The notes: a model not told the origin generated them from the letters alone. Shown: positions 1-8,437, counted from the first letter of the stretch. The stretch is 20,938 nt of DNA from DAOQVB01 sp964400865 (GCA_964400865.1 CAYNWG010000015.1:1-20938); one strand, 5' to 3'. Numbers and translations: made by a program.

Positions 1-734
1 CCAAATAAACGAAATGCAAATGAGATTATTTTGCCAATTTCGGAAATAAGTTCTAGCACCCCCACGAAGAAATCAATGGGACTAGAAAAATTAAAAAACT
101 TCTTGAAATAACCTAGGTGTGAATACTGAACGCCGAATATTTGTATTAATGTAAAAGAAATTAATGCAAGAGCAATGGTGGTATTGAGATCTGCTGTGCC
201 AGCTCTTAGATATGGTACGAATACACCTTCGTCGTGAGTTTCTTCAGAGTTTGTAGTTTCGGCGGGATTAGTTTCAGTAAGATTTTCTGGGGTTGTAACC
301 GAATGATCTGCAGCAATTATTTCTGATTCAAGGATTTCTTCCGCTGGTACTACAAGGGCGCTTTCTTCAACTACTATCTCCTTTGGTTCAGGAGTATGAG
401 TGAACCCAATTGTGCCAAAGCCTGGTAATAAACCAAACCAATTATTAAGCAATATGAATATGAAAAAAGTAGCCACCGGACCAAAGAAACGCGCACTTTT
501 TTTAATATCACCGGTAACTGAAAACACTAGATTGTGCAGCGTTTCTACTAGCCACTCTGCCACATTTTGGATGCCGGTTGGTTTGCCTGTATTTTGAAGT
601 TTTAGTCTCGTAATTATGGCAAAGCCGATGAGAAAAACAGAAATAATTAAACTTGCGAACATTGAGTTGGTAACAGGAAAAGATCCTAGGTGAAAAATAG
701 TTTCAGCGCTGATCGAAACATGTATGCCTGTCAT
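1..734 (-). CDS. atpB: F-type ATP synthase subunit a (Fo), 3' end beyond the window
   Basis: Translating the minus strand from the ATG at 734-732 gives 244 complete residues, still open at the left edge. The protein is the membrane proton-channel subunit a of F1Fo ATP synthase. The conserved AGTADLNTT block lies at residues 178-186. The sequence ends in SFAFRLF, where Arg242 matches the essential stator arginine that works against the c-ring. Hydrophobic segments lie near residues 23-43, 84-105, 184-204 and 222-244. Between the second and third is an insert of about 60 residues (113-171), rich in Glu, Asp and Thr, that ordinary subunit a lacks. By the usual topology it would face outside the membrane. 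atpE, atpF and the F1 genes probably follow to the left. Expression probably comes from the promoter at 820-847 through a structured leader. Confidence 0.93.
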   Translation of the reverse strand, partial: MTGIHVSISAETIFHLGSFPVTNSMFASLIISVFLIGFAIITRLKLQNTGKPTGIQNVAEWLVETLHNLVFSVTGDIKKSARFFGPVATFFIFILLNNWFGLLPGFGTIGFTHTPEPKEIVVEESALVVPAEEILESEIIAADHSVTTPENLTETNPAETTNSEETHDEGVFVPYLRAGTADLNTTIALALISFTLIQIFGVQYSHLGYFKKFFNFSSPIDFFVGVLELISEIGKIISFAFRLF

Positions 735-760
735 AAAGTTTGATTTCTTTTTTTCAAAAC

Positions 761-812
761 AAAAAAACGTCCTAGCTCCTTCCATCATACTATTGATCGA
801 GGAGCTGAAACG
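761..812 (-). terminator. terminator-like hairpin at the very start of the atpB leader
   Basis: Read on the minus strand, 806-800 (AGCTCCT) pairs with 780-774 (AGGAGCT). A T:G pair and a 2x2 internal loop follow, then CGT/ACG (812-810 with 770-768), directly followed by seven T (767-761). The loop is 19 nt. This is the shape of an intrinsic terminator. It could end the upstream 583-aa gene, but it lies downstream of the predicted atp promoter, so atp transcripts must cross it too. The T7 tract can pair instead with A7 (754-748) across GTTTTG, giving a weak alternative structure. Confidence 0.5.
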
Positions 813-819
813 CTAGCTG

Positions 820-847
820 ATTATACCCAAGCTATTTATTTAGTCAA
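820..847 (-). promoter_or_regulatory. near-consensus promoter for the atp operon
   Basis: On the minus strand TTGACT (847-842) is followed after 16 nt by TATAAT (825-820), matching 5/6 and 6/6 of the sigma-70 consensus. The boxes overlap the last codons and stop of the upstream gene (836-838 is the stop). The predicted start site is near 813, giving a leader of about 79 nt before atpB, unlike most other promoters in this window. Confidence 0.7.
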
Positions 848-2587
848 CACTATTACAGCGTCGTAAGTGCCTTTGGCGTCTTCTGTGCTATAGCCTTCAG
901 CAAAGGCTAGGCCTAAATTAGTAGCTTTTTCTAGTTGTTGTAGTAGGGCTGGGTTTTCTTCAGCCATCAACACCAGATTATTTTCGGCAGTGGCATATTC
1001 ACCTTTGGCGTTACCAGCGGTAATAGAACCAAACTTAGCTTTAGTTAACATATCTTTGATTGTGCTCGCATATCCAGCTTTTGTGGTAGCGTTAACCACG
1101 AGTAGACTTGCGTCTTCTGGATTAAGGACAGCAGATGGCGATGCCACTGGGGTGGGTTGTGGTGTGGCGGTTGGAGCAACCTCGGTAACTTCGGTGGGGG
1201 TGGGAGTAACTGGAGTTTTTGATTTTGAGAGAGTCAACAATCCAAATCCTATACCGACACCAACTGCTACGGTGGCGATGAAGACTACTAAGGTAATAAC
1301 AATCATTTTTATCATAGATCCAACTCCAGATTGATTTTTAATTGGTTTGGTGGCAGCTACTACTGTTGATTTTTCTTCTGAAATTATTGGAGCAGCCACA
1401 TCTTCGGTAGTATGAACAGCAAACTGCGATAAGTCTACATCACCTGTGCTCGGAGTGGAAGTATCAGAATCAATCGAACTAGCATTGTCTATGACAATTG
1501 GAGAAGTATCAGATTTTGATTCTACAACAGTTTCTGGTTTTGATTCTATTGCGGTCTCTTTGTCATTAGTTGATTTGGGCTTTGCTGTTGGCATTGAGTC
1601 ATTCTCCTTTTGATCTTCTACTGTAGCAGAAATTGTCGGTAGGTTTGGTTCTGGAAGCGTCGGCAGCTCATCAGCTGCTTCGATTGCAAGCGGTTTTTCA
1701 ACCTCAGTCAGTTTTTCGACATGCATGCTTTCATCTTCAGATGTGGATTTACCAAGGGTAAACTTTGGCACCGGATAATCACTTATAGAAATGGTTTTCT
1801 GCCCCGCTTCAATACAGTACTTAACATACGATGGAATTTTTGCATCGTCTTCTTTCAGTAAGTTAAGTTGCTGTAGGGGTACGGTGTTACTGAGAAGGTC
1901 TTTTAATTTTTCCTCAACCACCGCATTGGTTACGAGATAAACAGTTTGAATATTTGGTTCGCTTCCTTTTAACGTTTTAATAGTTTCAGCTATTGCCTCA
2001 ACATCATCTACGATAGTTTCAAAAGCTTGGTCAACTCCAATGTAATGAAGGGCGCTAAAGAGGTTTTTTCCCATTTGTAAAATGGTGACTGATGGTTCAA
2101 GTGAAACAACTGATTTTAATGTCCAGCTTAAAGGAGAAACCGCAGTAATTTTATTTTTTGTTTTACCTGAACCAACTCGTAGTGGGGCGAGTAAAGATTG
2201 TTCGAGGGCCGAAAGTTGAACTCTTGACTCACCTTTTAGTGTAGTGAGTTTGCTGATAGCAATTTGATGAGTGTCACGGGAAATTTCAAGCTGTGGTAGG
2301 AGGTTTTCATTAATAAATGTTTCAATTTTTTTATCTTCGGTTTCTTTGACTGTCACAATGGTATTGGTGAAAAGACTATCTGGTAATACCAAGTGGTAGC
2401 TATCATCTTCTAATTTTGAGAGTAGCTTGATGACATTTTCAGCAATAAATGCATTTTCATCCAGATACTCACCATTAATTTGTCTGAAAGTTTGAATTGA
2501 AAATGAATGGGGTTTTTTACCAGGAAGCAACTCAGCCACGTAGGCTACATCAGGAAGAATATAGAGCAGTTTCTGGGTATTCAGCAT
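836..2587 (-). CDS. membrane-anchored protein with actin-like (PilM-like) N-terminus and LytR_C-type C-terminus
   Basis: This 583-aa protein has four visible parts. Residues 1-280 form a globular, presumably cytoplasmic domain; stretches such as YHLVLPDSLF (64-73) and the alternating helix/strand layout recall PilM-type actin-fold proteins, which is inference. Residues 281-425 are a Glu/Ser/Thr-rich, low-complexity linker. Residues 426-453 are one strongly hydrophobic transmembrane helix, followed by a Thr/Pro-rich spacer (457-486). Residues 494-583 start with LLVVNATTKAGYASTI, resembling the LytR_C domain (VNxTxxxGxA) found at the outer end of envelope proteins. The order suggests a link between the cytoplasm and the cell envelope. 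The exact role is unknown. A promoter at 2599-2627 puts the transcript start only a few bases before the ATG. The atp promoter lies in this gene's 3' end. Confidence 0.7.
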   Translation of the reverse strand: MLNTQKLLYILPDVAYVAELLPGKKPHSFSIQTFRQINGEYLDENAFIAENVIKLLSKLEDDSYHLVLPDSLFTNTIVTVKETEDKKIETFINENLLPQLEISRDTHQIAISKLTTLKGESRVQLSALEQSLLAPLRVGSGKTKNKITAVSPLSWTLKSVVSLEPSVTILQMGKNLFSALHYIGVDQAFETIVDDVEAIAETIKTLKGSEPNIQTVYLVTNAVVEEKLKDLLSNTVPLQQLNLLKEDDAKIPSYVKYCIEAGQKTISISDYPVPKFTLGKSTSEDESMHVEKLTEVEKPLAIEAADELPTLPEPNLPTISATVEDQKENDSMPTAKPKSTNDKETAIESKPETVVESKSDTSPIVIDNASSIDSDTSTPSTGDVDLSQFAVHTTEDVAAPIISEEKSTVVAATKPIKNQSGVGSMIKMIVITLVVFIATVAVGVGIGFGLLTLSKSKTPVTPTPTEVTEVAPTATPQPTPVASPSAVLNPEDASLLVVNATTKAGYASTIKDMLTKAKFGSITAGNAKGEYATAENNLVLMAEENPALLQQLEKATNLGLAFAEGYSTEDAKGTYDAVIVLTK

Positions 2588-2598
2588 TCTTATCCACT

Positions 2599-2627
2599 AG
2601 TATGGAAAAAAACTGACAACTTGGCAA
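2599..2627 (-). promoter_or_regulatory. promoter of the 583-aa membrane protein gene
   Basis: On the minus strand TTGCCA (2627-2622), 17 nt, CATACT (2604-2599). The -10 box ends 11 nt before the ATG at 2587, so the leader would be about 4-5 nt and no Shine-Dalgarno sequence fits. Confidence 0.6.
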
Positions 2628-2654
2628 GGGGGAAATAGTTTTTTGTCGCGCTTT

Positions 2655-2665
2655 CACCTTAGGTG
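2655..2665. promoter_or_regulatory. 11-bp palindrome between divergent genes
   Basis: CACCT-T-AGGTG is a perfect 5+1+5 inverted repeat in the 129-bp gap between the divergent starts at 2587 and 2717. It could be an operator. No second copy was found in the gap, and an 11-bp match could be chance. Confidence 0.2.
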
Positions 2666-2685
2666 TTTGATAATCTATGTCTATC

Positions 2686-2710
2686 TACAATTATTGTTAA
2701 GTACTAAAAT
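2686..2710 (+). promoter_or_regulatory. candidate -10 boxes for the GHKL gene
   Basis: Two plus-strand candidates precede the ATG at 2717: TACAAT (2686-2691), the better match, and TAAAAT (2705-2710), which ends 6 nt before the ATG and fits the leaderless spacing seen elsewhere. Neither has a good -35 box at 16-18 nt. There is no Shine-Dalgarno sequence. Confidence 0.3.
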
Positions 2711-2716
2711 ATAGTT

Positions 2717-5700
2717 ATGCCTCAATTTGAAGCAGGAACGTATGACCTTTCGTCTTTACTTCAGAGTTTATCTGGAAAAGAAGTACCCTCCAGTGCATTT
2801 CTGGATTCTATACGTCATTGGCGAGATTTAAAATCAACCAGTGTTGATTTAGGTGGACTTGAAGACAATAAATTTATTAGAGGATTGATTCACGAACAAT
2901 CAGCTGAAAAGTTACGCCCGTTTGTGGAAATATTGTGTAACTCAATTGATGCGGGTCTTGAAGTTGGTTTAAATAAACCAGACATAGAGTTGGTAATAAA
3001 ACTCAAACTTGATGGGAGCTATGTTATAGAAATCTCTGATAAAGGAATTGGACCCGGGATGACAAGTGAGGTGTTTATTCAAAAGTTTCTGCCGCCGAGC
3101 GCCAGTACAAAGGGTCAACTTTGGAGTTCTTCGATTGGACAAATGGGTGTAGGTGCTAACCAACAGTATGGTTTACTAATGAGAGAAGGAGACGACATTT
3201 TTATTACAACTACTGTTGAAGCGGCACATTCGACAATCATGAATGTTAGACCGTGCGGTAATAACCTTTTAGCTACAGTAGCTTCTGGCACCGTACCTTC
3301 AACTCATAGCGATTCTGGTCTAGATAAACAGGGTACTATGACTAGAATTACCTTATCAAAAGAAACTGCGGAAGAGATTGGTTTTTCACCAAATAATTTA
3401 ATAGGTTATTTGGCAGACCGATTTGGTAATTACAAAGGAGCAAATCTAACGCTTAGACTCATTGGTACACCTACAGAGGTCGACAGAGTAACTCAAGAAA
3501 ATAGGTTTAATCTTCTGACTCCAAATCAATCATATGCCCGCGCTTTGGAAATCAGTAGCCAACGGGCAAAAAACACTCATCAAAAAACTGAGAGAAAATC
3601 TGAAGTTGTATACTCTCTTACACAGGAGTTCGCCGCTGATTCACACTATACTTCGGGATGTAATTTAGCAGATAACTATCTTATTCAGGATACAGTTGAG
3701 AGGTACAAAACTACTGAATTGCAAGTTTCAAAACAGCTGGGAAGTGTGTCGTTGGTTTACCTAAGTGTTCTTGGAATGCGATTTGGCGAACCTCTTGTCA
3801 TAGATGGAAATGACATTCCAGCCACCATCGATATAAACCTCGATTACAGAATAGGTCAAATTTCAGAAAGTAGAAGTGATCTGCGCTTGGGCGAATTTGA
3901 TTATTTGAGGGTCGCTGCCCTAATTGGCACATTAACCCAACAAAGCAACATGCCAAATACTCTCCGTCTCAAAATTGCTTTAGCCTTAGTTGATTTTTGT
4001 GCTCAATTAGATAAAAAATCACCGAATAAATTGCGGTACGATATCAATCTCTCAAGAAAGCTTGGTCAGGTGTGCAATACGTTGGTTGGATTACTTGACA
4101 AATCACAAGCATGGCCAAGTGAATTAGCGGTACTATGTTCAAGGCCAGATGTCGTGTTTGTTCCTGCAGGTTTAGTTGGCGATTATGTATTCGACTATGA
4201 AATCCTTGGTTTTTGTACTGTCAAGGAACTTGAATCAAACAGAGGTCATGTATTTGCGTTTCCTTTTCCCGAAAATGAAAGAAGGCCATTCTTGTGGACG
4301 GAGCAAACGGTAATTCTTAATCAGCGATTCTTTCCCAATTTGCATTCAGAGAATCAAACTTTACGACATGCCGACATTGTTAAGGTACTTGCGGTGCAAC
4401 ATAATATAACTGACGAGCAACTCAGCACCGATAGTAAGATGCCTATGGAGATCTCTTTTGTAAGAAATGATTCAAGTCAAGAACTAGAAAGAAGTCATTC
4501 TGAAGATGATTACGATCATGAACTGTGGGTTTCAAAAGAATTTGCTCAAGAAATCAGGAAAATAATTAGTGAGATTAAAACTCAGCTTGATATGGCAAGA
4601 ATCAATTGGGTGACTTGGTCTCTGGAGGAGAAACAGCGGTTTATATCGGAGTTTGTAAACAGAGACCATGATTCTGAAGTGGATTTAAGTGTAATTACCC
4701 ACCTAGGTTTAACAACTCATCTAGAAGTTGATGCTTTTTTTCCAATATTTCTTTGTTTAATTGAAAATTCCCTCCAAGAGCATCACGATTTTGAGTCATT
4801 TGAAACAAATGAGATGGTAAAAACTACAAAAAGAAGAAAAGGAAAAAACGCAACAAACTCAGGGACTCTAAGAACAATATTTAATTTAGACTTGGCAACT
4901 ATTAACAAGCAATCAAATGTGAGTTGGTTGGAAATTCTCAGGATGTTCAGATCATTACGAGAAACTTGGTTGGCCACTAAGTTAATTACTAATTCCAGTG
5001 TTTTCTTTGAAAGTTTTTTTAAACTTACTGTTGATGACTTGGAAGAAGTAAACCAATCGCAAGAAGATGATGGTTATCATGCTGGTAATGCAACGGAGCT
5101 ATTTGCAAAAAAGCTACTGTTGGTTATGGCACAGAGCGATGTGCGGCTTGTAGGAATTCTTGAATCAGTTTCCGTAGAAGTAATTGAGGCGTTTTTTGTT
5201 AGTGAAATCCGCGCTGATACCCATCTAGGACTACTTTACCTGTACAAGCATGTCGATTATATGTACGACCTGTTCTATTTTTATTTAACGGAAGGTAGCG
5301 GTTTTGACCCAAATCTACTAAAAATTCTATTTTATAATTGCAACGGAAGCATTCATAAATTGAGAGCTGCCTTATGGATTAGTGGTGAACACAATTTAAG
5401 TTCTGATGATATACACAATCTGCAGAAGCCAGATATGTATAGCTTTCACGAGCAAACCGCTGGGAAAAAAGCCTTATCTATTTTTCTGCATGGAAAAACA
5501 CAGTTGGGAATATCTGATGGATTAGTTTCAAACGAGATTGCAGTAAATGGGTTGAGTAACGCTAGTTCAGTGGGGGAACTTCTCGACCCCAATTCAAGCG
5601 AATTAGCTCTACGGAGAGTATTACAGAATGTGAACTCGGTTGAGCCAGGACTCGGTGGCAGTGTTCATGAGGCTATAAAAAATGCAGTTCAAGCTATAAA

Positions 5701-7282
5701 TAGAGCAAGAGTTGCTGATCAGCAGGTATCAAATAGGATAATTATCTCTGATTTTATGGAAGTTAATACCGATGATGACCGGGGTAAATATGGTTTTGGT
5801 TTTAGAATTAATGATGAGGCAGGATGGCAGGATGCAAACGAGGCGCTAACCAAACTCACAACTCCGGGTGTTGGTGAAGGCTTGCATAGTGTGCATTTTT
5901 TAACTTTATTAAAGGAATACGACTTGGTGCGAGCGCGAGTAACCGATCGTCAGGGTAAGACGGCACTTATTGAATATAGAAAAGTAGTTGATTCTAGACA
6001 ACATAAGGTAACTGATATTTTAGTTAGACACATGGTTATCGACTCTAATCATAAGCCAGGTACTATCATAGAAGGGGTCAAATGGAGTGATTACCCTGAG
6101 GCCGAGTCTTCAATTTTTCGAACCAGCATCGACTATTTTGCGCGCAATGTCCCAAAAGAAGAGGCGGAGATTGTTTTTGACGATATTCTTAATGAAGGAT
6201 CATATCGCAATTTAAATACAACTGCTGAAACAATCATCTCTCCAAATATCATTGGGGGATTTGGAGCAGTTGGGGTAATCAGAACCTCAAGGGAATGGTA
6301 CGCTCCCGAGGTTTCTATAGAACACGTTCCTGTAAAATTTAATCTTATTGGTTTAATTTCGTCAGCAAGCGCTATTCCAAAACCATACCAAGAATTATTA
6401 ATTAGTTCTGGTTTCACTATAAATATTTCTGCTCCTCAAATTGCAATTATTCGCTCAACTCTTGAATTTAAAGATCAAGTATGGGCACAAAAAATTTTAG
6501 AAAAATATTTATCTGAGAATTGGCAACAAATATTTATGCAACTAGTAAGCCTGGGCCAAATTGATCTTGTTGGGGGTGACTATTTGACCAGAGATTGTTG
6601 GTACGACTCAGCTCTATTCAGTACAGCATCGCAAAACGCTTATGAACAAAGAAAGCTGTTCAGTCCAGATGATCAATGGTTACAACTCACCGACAGAACT
6701 GAGGTTGGCGCATATTTATACTACGAACCACTTATCGTAATAGAAAACAGCAAGTGGTCTATTGCTCGTATTATTGCAGATCAATATTTGCCAATCGCTC
6801 AACGTCAACTTGCCGCAGAAAAAATACCACCTCCCATTCTTCAGCAAATCAGGGCAGGAAAAGAGCGAATCAAAAATGAAGAAATCGACAACGCTCAAGA
6901 TACTATTGTGTACGTTGATGCCCCGTCAAATATACTGGCGACGCTTGAAATGGTTACTGGCGTTGTTCGATCTCATGTTGAAAACACCGATGGCGTAAGA
7001 GTACTGACCCACAGGGGTAGGCTCAGGGGTATCAATAATAATGCATTTCATCACGGTAGAATTGTTTCATTTAATCTTGATACAATGTTATCCACAATAG
7101 AAAGAGCGAGCCAAAACGATTTTGCGAGTTTAGCAAGTGTTCTAACGATATGTGCGCATGAATTAGAGCATGATAAAAGACGGGAAGATGAGTCACCTTT
7201 CAGTCACACTCGGAATTTTTATCGAGCAGTTGAAAGTACACTCATCGGCATTTCTTCAGAGCAAATTGGGAGCTTGATCTAG
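2717..7282 (+). CDS. giant GHKL-family ATPase with a second GHKL-like region and a C-terminal HExxH motif
   Basis: This 1521-aa protein stands alone on the plus strand. Residues about 55-250 are a GHKL (gyrase B/Hsp90/MutL type) ATPase domain. The N-box is E71-N75-D78 in EILCNSIDAG, the G1 box is D108-G110 in SDKGIGPGM, and the G2 box GQMGVG is at 141-146. Residues about 980-1090 repeat the layout in weaker form: HEAIKNAVQA (984-993, E985/N989), a strand ending in D1012, and PGVGEGLHS (1050-1058). The ~700 residues between and the ~300 after are not recognised; 690-715 are Lys-rich and polar. Near the C-terminus AHELEH (1480-1485) followed by H1497 in SHTRNFY resembles a zinc-metallopeptidase site. 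No signal peptide or clear membrane helix is seen. GHKL proteins of this kind act as ATP-driven clamps; some relatives belong to prokaryotic conflict systems. The substrate is unknown. Confidence 0.85.
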   Translation: MPQFEAGTYDLSSLLQSLSGKEVPSSAFLDSIRHWRDLKSTSVDLGGLEDNKFIRGLIHEQSAEKLRPFVEILCNSIDAGLEVGLNKPDIELVIKLKLDGSYVIEISDKGIGPGMTSEVFIQKFLPPSASTKGQLWSSSIGQMGVGANQQYGLLMREGDDIFITTTVEAAHSTIMNVRPCGNNLLATVASGTVPSTHSDSGLDKQGTMTRITLSKETAEEIGFSPNNLIGYLADRFGNYKGANLTLRLIGTPTEVDRVTQENRFNLLTPNQSYARALEISSQRAKNTHQKTERKSEVVYSLTQEFAADSHYTSGCNLADNYLIQDTVERYKTTELQVSKQLGSVSLVYLSVLGMRFGEPLVIDGNDIPATIDINLDYRIGQISESRSDLRLGEFDYLRVAALIGTLTQQSNMPNTLRLKIALALVDFCAQLDKKSPNKLRYDINLSRKLGQVCNTLVGLLDKSQAWPSELAVLCSRPDVVFVPAGLVGDYVFDYEILGFCTVKELESNRGHVFAFPFPENERRPFLWTEQTVILNQRFFPNLHSENQTLRHADIVKVLAVQHNITDEQLSTDSKMPMEISFVRNDSSQELERSHSEDDYDHELWVSKEFAQEIRKIISEIKTQLDMARINWVTWSLEEKQRFISEFVNRDHDSEVDLSVITHLGLTTHLEVDAFFPIFLCLIENSLQEHHDFESFETNEMVKTTKRRKGKNATNSGTLRTIFNLDLATINKQSNVSWLEILRMFRSLRETWLATKLITNSSVFFESFFKLTVDDLEEVNQSQEDDGYHAGNATELFAKKLLLVMAQSDVRLVGILESVSVEVIEAFFVSEIRADTHLGLLYLYKHVDYMYDLFYFYLTEGSGFDPNLLKILFYNCNGSIHKLRAALWISGEHNLSSDDIHNLQKPDMYSFHEQTAGKKALSIFLHGKTQLGISDGLVSNEIAVNGLSNASSVGELLDPNSSELALRRVLQNVNSVEPGLGGSVHEAIKNAVQAINRARVADQQVSNRIIISDFMEVNTDDDRGKYGFGFRINDEAGWQDANEALTKLTTPGVGEGLHSVHFLTLLKEYDLVRARVTDRQGKTALIEYRKVVDSRQHKVTDILVRHMVIDSNHKPGTIIEGVKWSDYPEAESSIFRTSIDYFARNVPKEEAEIVFDDILNEGSYRNLNTTAETIISPNIIGGFGAVGVIRTSREWYAPEVSIEHVPVKFNLIGLISSASAIPKPYQELLISSGFTINISAPQIAIIRSTLEFKDQVWAQKILEKYLSENWQQIFMQLVSLGQIDLVGGDYLTRDCWYDSALFSTASQNAYEQRKLFSPDDQWLQLTDRTEVGAYLYYEPLIVIENSKWSIARIIADQYLPIAQRQLAAEKIPPPILQQIRAGKERIKNEEIDNAQDTIVYVDAPSNILATLEMVTGVVRSHVENTDGVRVLTHRGRLRGINNNAFHHGRIVSFNLDTMLSTIERASQNDFASLASVLTICAHELEHDKRREDESPFSHTRNFYRAVESTLIGISSEQIGSLI

Positions 7283-7300
7283 ATAATGTTAGCTTCCCAA
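7266..7300 (+). other. hairpin at the 3' end of the GHKL gene
   Basis: TTGGGAGCT (7266-7274) pairs with AGCTTCCCAA (7291-7300), with one bulged T and a 16-nt loop that contains the stop codon region. No T-run follows on either strand, so this is not a classical terminator. It lies in the 47-bp gap between convergent genes. Confidence 0.3.
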
Positions 7301-7329
7301 CTACTATAACTTCAAATTACTAAGAATAA

Positions 7330-8364
7330 CTATTTTTTTGTGAGCACTAGCAGTGCTGAATTTCCAAAAAATGCATTATCTTGAATTATTTCATTATTAG
7401 ATAGAATCATTGCTTGCAATTGTCTTAAGCCTTCAGGAGATGATAGTCCAGCATCAAATGTTGCAACAAAATGTTCGAGATCAGGATCGTGCATATGAGT
7501 AACCTGAGAATACCAACTATATATTTGTCGAAGAATTCCGTGTACATCCCCATCTTGAAAAAGCGATCTGACTAATTCTAATTGACTTTCATCATCAAGG
7601 AGTAGTTTGTCAATTAATTCATCAACTTTACTTATTTTATTTTTAATTCTATGGAATGCTTTTGCATTTGCAGAAAGTACATCAATTGAACTCGCGTCCG
7701 GTCTGATTGGAATATAATCTGGGTTTAGCCAAGCAAGATAGAGTAAGCCAGATGCAATTCCGATTGGTCGAGATAGATTTGAATCAATCGTAAAACCAGC
7801 GTCAATAATTAATTGTATCCACTCGCTTATTAACAATCGATTTGCATGTGATGAATATCTACGATGAGTTACATGAGGCAGTTTGATTGCATCTAATTTA
7901 TATAATGATGGAACAACAACGATTACTTTTCCACCAGGTTTTAGTACGCGACACATCTCGCTCAAAGCCAAATCGGGGTTTTCAATGTGTTCAATGACAT
8001 CGGCACAAACAGCGCCATCCACACTGTTGTCTGCTAGGGGAAGATGGAGAAGATTGCCAACAATTCCTCCCACTGAGGGATATAATTCTTCATCGGGCAC
8101 ACCAAGAGATTTTGCAAATGAATGGCTAAAATATTCTGGTACGAGATCTATTCCCGAATAGGTAACTCCAAACTTTTCAAGTTTAAAACGTAACGATCCA
8201 GGCATTCGAATTAATCCCGAAATATTACCACCAAAATCAAAGATGTTTTCAACGCTTAAATTTGCCAACATTTCCGCAAGAATGCCATTCTTGTAGACGG
8301 TATATGGCGAATGCAAAGTAGTTTCAATATATCTTGTTGCGTATTCACTAGAATATGTGTGCAT
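7330..8364 (-). CDS. SAM-dependent class I methyltransferase (Methyltransf_11 type)
   Basis: This 344-aa protein has a class I methyltransferase fold in its first two thirds: a SAM-binding strand-loop FDFGGN (42-47), an acidic strand end SGIDLV (70-75), VCADVIEHIENP (119-130) as the post-IV type motif, and LKPGG (141-145) before a strand of valines. This pattern is typical of small-molecule, lipid, quinone or sugar methyltransferases. The C-terminal ~150 residues are helical, polar and unrecognised, so the substrate cannot be named. The gene is convergent with the GHKL gene (47-bp gap), and a perfect extended -10 box lies 12 nt before its ATG. Confidence 0.85.
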   Translation of the reverse strand: MHTYSSEYATRYIETTLHSPYTVYKNGILAEMLANLSVENIFDFGGNISGLIRMPGSLRFKLEKFGVTYSGIDLVPEYFSHSFAKSLGVPDEELYPSVGGIVGNLLHLPLADNSVDGAVCADVIEHIENPDLALSEMCRVLKPGGKVIVVVPSLYKLDAIKLPHVTHRRYSSHANRLLISEWIQLIIDAGFTIDSNLSRPIGIASGLLYLAWLNPDYIPIRPDASSIDVLSANAKAFHRIKNKISKVDELIDKLLLDDESQLELVRSLFQDGDVHGILRQIYSWYSQVTHMHDPDLEHFVATFDAGLSSPEGLRQLQAMILSNNEIIQDNAFFGNSALLVLTKK

Positions 8365-8376
8365 AAGAAGTCAGAA

Positions 8377-8385
8377 ATTATACCA
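8377..8385 (-). promoter_or_regulatory. extended -10 promoter of the methyltransferase gene
   Basis: The minus strand reads TGGTATAAT, a perfect TGnTATAAT. It ends 12 nt before the ATG at 8364, so the predicted leader is about 5-6 nt. No convincing -35 box is present, as expected for an extended -10 promoter. Confidence 0.65.
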
Positions 8386-8437
8386 GGAAAATATAATTAT
8401 ACTGATAGAAAATATTAATAGAAAAAGAATATAGGAT

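Noticed and set aside
400..597. 65-aa open frame on the plus strand
   Set aside because: It lies antisense within atpB, which has clear homology; no promoter or start signal supports it.
990..1334. 114-aa open frame on the plus strand
   Set aside because: It is antisense to the linker, membrane helix and C-terminal domain of the 583-aa gene; its Val/Gly/Ala runs are the mirror of Thr/Pro- and Ala/Val-rich codons.
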